Shown here piece by piece: positions 43,016 to 44,959 of a DNA stretch of 44,959 bases. Below the pieces are notes generated by a model. That model ran no database searches, was not told the origin of the DNA, and was given only the letters and a program-made list of their open reading frames with translations. The translations under genes and the position numbers were made by a program. Where the stretch lies: NCBI GenBank assembly GCA_020436165.1, contig JAGQYI010000077.1, positions 1 to 44,959 of the forward strand, written 5' to 3'. How positions within the stretch are numbered: position 1 is the stretch's first letter; each line of letters begins with the position of its first letter. Source of the DNA: Cyclobacteriaceae bacterium. Its GTDB lineage: Bacteria > Bacteroidota > Bacteroidia > Cytophagales > Cyclobacteriaceae.

Positions 43016-44694
43016 CAGTGTCGGGCATATTTACGTTTGCGCAGCCAGAAATGGATCAATCCGAACAGTATTACCAGCACTACCGGCAGCAGCAGGTTAA
43101 TGATCTGCCATTTCGATCGGCTTTCTTTCAGTTTTACCTTATCCAGCGGCCGAATAATCACTTCTTTTGAACGTGCGGTGATAAGGCCGTTGCCTTTGGT
43201 TAAGTAATTCAGGAAGTTCATAACCAGCTCCTGGTTGGCAAAGGTCTGATTCGTAAAAGGGTCGTACCCAAGGGGTAGGGGCTGGCCTGTTTTAGGATCG
43301 AGGTCATTTCTGGCAATATCTCCATCCCCTACCACGATTAGTTTAGATGCTCCTGAATCTAAAAAGGAGCTCTGATCTGCTTCATCCGGCAAAAATTTGT
43401 TTTTGAAAAAGGAGGTAAAGCTCCCTTCCAGCAACCAGGCCATGGGAATATTGTGGGTAGTAAACTTTTGTGGATCAAGCTCTTGCTGCATCATGTTAAT
43501 GCTTACATAGGCCGGGCTCATGATTTGGCGTGAATAGGGCGATGAGGTGAAAAGCAATGTTTTATGAATACCGGGAGCTTTGACCGTATCAATGCTGCTG
43601 GCAAAGCGGGTAAGGGTTGCATCCAGATTTCGCACGGTAACATGATCGCTATATTCGTTCACCACCGGATAATAGGGCCACTGCAGAAGCTGGATCTTAG
43701 GCTGGTCGCCTTCATTGCCTACCACAATAGGATAGGTGCCACACACAAAGTCCTGCACCAGGTCGTTGTTGATACGTACTCCGTATTTAAAAAGAAGATC
43801 ATCCAGATCCAAATCGTAGGGGAAGCTGTACGTGCCCACATTGGCGCTGTCCATGTTTACAGCCACCTTGTCCAGTAAAAACAGGCCTTTGCCACCATTC
43901 ATCAGGTACTGGTCAATTTTGTACTTATCGTAAAAGGAGAATTTTTCGGTGGGCTTAACCAAGAGGATGGCATCCAGGTCAGGAATTTTATCTATCTGGG
44001 TAAGGTCAATGTTTTTTACAATGAAGTTCTCATGCAATTGGTTGTTAAGACTCGCAAAGTCGGCTGAGTCAAGCTCATTATGACCACGTAAAACACCCAG
44101 TTTAGGCAAGCTCATCGTGGTTATTTCCTGGATGGCGCTAGCCAATTCATACTCAATTCCTTCGATCGATTGGTTGAGGCGTTGCTCCGGAGAAGCAGCC
44201 TTATTTCCTTTAAACAGTTGGACACCCTTTTCTGCCGTTCCGTAGGATATTACTACTCCCGGTACAATTCTCTTTTGTGTGCGTTTCCCGTCTTCATTTA
44301 TAAATACATCCGTTGGCTGCACTCCTTTGCGGGCAAGGGACATCAAAAACTGATTGCGCGATTTAGTGCTGGTTGCCTGGTCGGGGTCAACAAACTGAAA
44401 CTGCACCTTACCATTTGAGTAAATAGCAAATTCATTCAGCGTTTCTTCCAGGGAAGAGCGCATACGCTTAAATCCTGCCGGCAATTCACCATCCAGATAG
44501 GCCTCTATATAAATATCGTCCTCCAGGTTTTCCAGCATTTTCTTGGTGGCATCCGAAATGCTGTACCTGTTTTCCTCGGTTAGATCGAGCCTGAAAAAGA
44601 AGAAGGAAGCCAGGTCGTTTACAAATATCGTAATTGCAATGGCAAGAAAAACCTGCAGAATCAATGTGAGCCGTTTGCTTTCCAAAAAACTCAT
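43015..44694 (-). CDS. gldG: Gliding motility ABC transporter component GldG
   Basis: 559 residues. A membrane helix at about 10-32 and another at about 533-551 (IINLLLPVVLVILFGLIHFW) bracket a large periplasmic ABC-type extracellular domain (IEAYLDGELPAGFKRMRSSL; RNQFLMSLARKG; GVLRGHNELDSADFASLNNQ; LYSFPYDLDLDDLL, approx.; KLIVVGDGDIARND). This matches GldG, which with GldF and GldA forms an ABC transporter needed for gliding in Flavobacterium. It overlaps gldF by four bases (ATGA at 44691-44694) and DUF4340 by one base. Similar proteins occur in non-gliding species, so motility is not assured. Confidence 0.92.
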   Translation of the reverse strand: MSFLESKRLTLILQVFLAIAITIFVNDLASFFFFRLDLTEENRYSISDATKKMLENLEDDIYIEAYLDGELPAGFKRMRSSLEETLNEFAIYSNGKVQFQFVDPDQATSTKSRNQFLMSLARKGVQPTDVFINEDGKRTQKRIVPGVVISYGTAEKGVQLFKGNKAASPEQRLNQSIEGIEYELASAIQEITTMSLPKLGVLRGHNELDSADFASLNNQLHENFIVKNIDLTQIDKIPDLDAILLVKPTEKFSFYDKYKIDQYLMNGGKGLFLLDKVAVNMDSANVGTYSFPYDLDLDDLLFKYGVRINNDLVQDFVCGTYPIVVGNEGDQPKIQLLQWPYYPVVNEYSDHVTVRNLDATLTRFASSIDTVKAPGIHKTLLFTSSPYSRQIMSPAYVSINMMQQELDPQKFTTHNIPMAWLLEGSFTSFFKNKFLPDEADQSSFLDSGASKLIVVGDGDIARNDLDPKTGQPLPLGYDPFTNQTFANQELVMNFLNYLTKGNGLITARSKEVIIRPLDKVKLKESRSKWQIINLLLPVVLVILFGLIHFWLRKRKYARH

Positions 44695-44959
44695 TTTTTG
44701 TAATCAAGAATTAGTTTGGAAAAGAATAGAAACAATGCGCTCACACTAATAAGGTAAATAATATCTCGACTATCTAACAACCCTTTGCTCATGGCATGGT
44801 AATGGTATTCCAGGCTCATTTTGGAAAGGGGCAGCGAAATAGCCGACCATACATTTATTCCTGCCAGGGAATTAAGGCCTGTAAACAAAATAAAGCTTAA
44901 GAAGGTAGCAATAATGAACGCAACTACCTGGTTGTTGGTCATGGCAGACGCCAGAATAC
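44691..44959 (-). CDS. gldF: Gliding motility ABC transporter permease GldF, C-terminal part
   Basis: The gene runs off the right end of the window; only the last 88-89 codons are present. The frame stays open upstream of the ATG at 44942 (ILASAMTNNQVVAF), so that ATG is internal. Visible are two hydrophobic segments (VVAFIIATFLSFILFTGLNS and IIYLISVSALFLFFSKLIL) and a short Lys-rich end. In the family this is the membrane permease partner of GldG. It is the first gene seen of the gldF-gldG-DUF4340 cluster. Confidence 0.9.
   Translation of the reverse strand, partial: ILASAMTNNQVVAFIIATFLSFILFTGLNSLAGINVWSAISLPLSKMSLEYHYHAMSKGLLDSRDIIYLISVSALFLFFSKLILDYKK

Overview
The window looks like a chromosomal segment of a Bacteroidota bacterium, probably of the order Cytophagales. 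The evidence is the GldF/GldG gliding-motility ABC proteins with a DUF4340 neighbour, promoters of the TAnnTTTG type with no obvious Shine-Dalgarno sequences, a tRNA-Gln/prs/rplY/pth block, many exported lipoproteins, and an adenosylcobalamin methylmalonyl-CoA mutase. Species and strain cannot be read from the sequence.

Layout. 1-8.5 kb is housekeeping: the 3' part of metG, an orphan YfiR-like exported protein, the minus-strand group tRNA-Gln, prs, rplY and pth, a DUF4136 lipoprotein, and single-chain purL. 8.6-10.5 kb holds an alpha/beta hydrolase, then an ECF sigma factor with a small membrane protein. 10.5-17.2 kb is a complete tripartite efflux operon (TetR repressor, TolC-type channel, lipoprotein adaptor, RND pump) behind a perfect 17-bp inverted-repeat operator that overlaps its promoter. 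17.3-22.1 kb has a membrane-anchored metallophosphoesterase, a small membrane protein, a cyclophilin-type lipoprotein and katG.

22.2-26.4 kb is a tight minus-strand cluster of light-dependent flavoproteins: three members of the photolyase/cryptochrome superfamily and, between two of them, a 48-residue DUF2256 zinc-ribbon gene. The last photolyase-related protein lacks three of the four Fe-S cysteines expected for its family. The first gene of the cluster has no ATG, GTG or TTG in front of its conserved N-terminus, and a terminator sits directly against it.

26.4-31.1 kb is accessory. Single minus-strand genes (a carboxylesterase-like hydrolase, a YefM-YoeB toxin-antitoxin pair, a four-helix membrane protein, a lipoprotein, a TlpA-type thioredoxin protein) are separated by 70-210-bp structured non-coding repeats in at least two families. 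A pair from one family flanks yefM-yoeB and a pair from the other flanks the lipoprotein gene. The layout resembles a cassette array, but no integrase or transposase is present. This is the most unusual part of the window.

31.1-45 kb returns to larger genes: a 1411-residue exported TPR-CHAT protein followed by a 50-residue ORF, a methylmalonyl-CoA mutase with both subunit types fused, dnaA, a small exported protein, dnaN, and the dnaN-proximal group gldF-gldG-DUF4340, with gldF cut by the window end.

All calls come from reading the sequence. Family names rest on recognised motifs and remembered family features, not on database searches.
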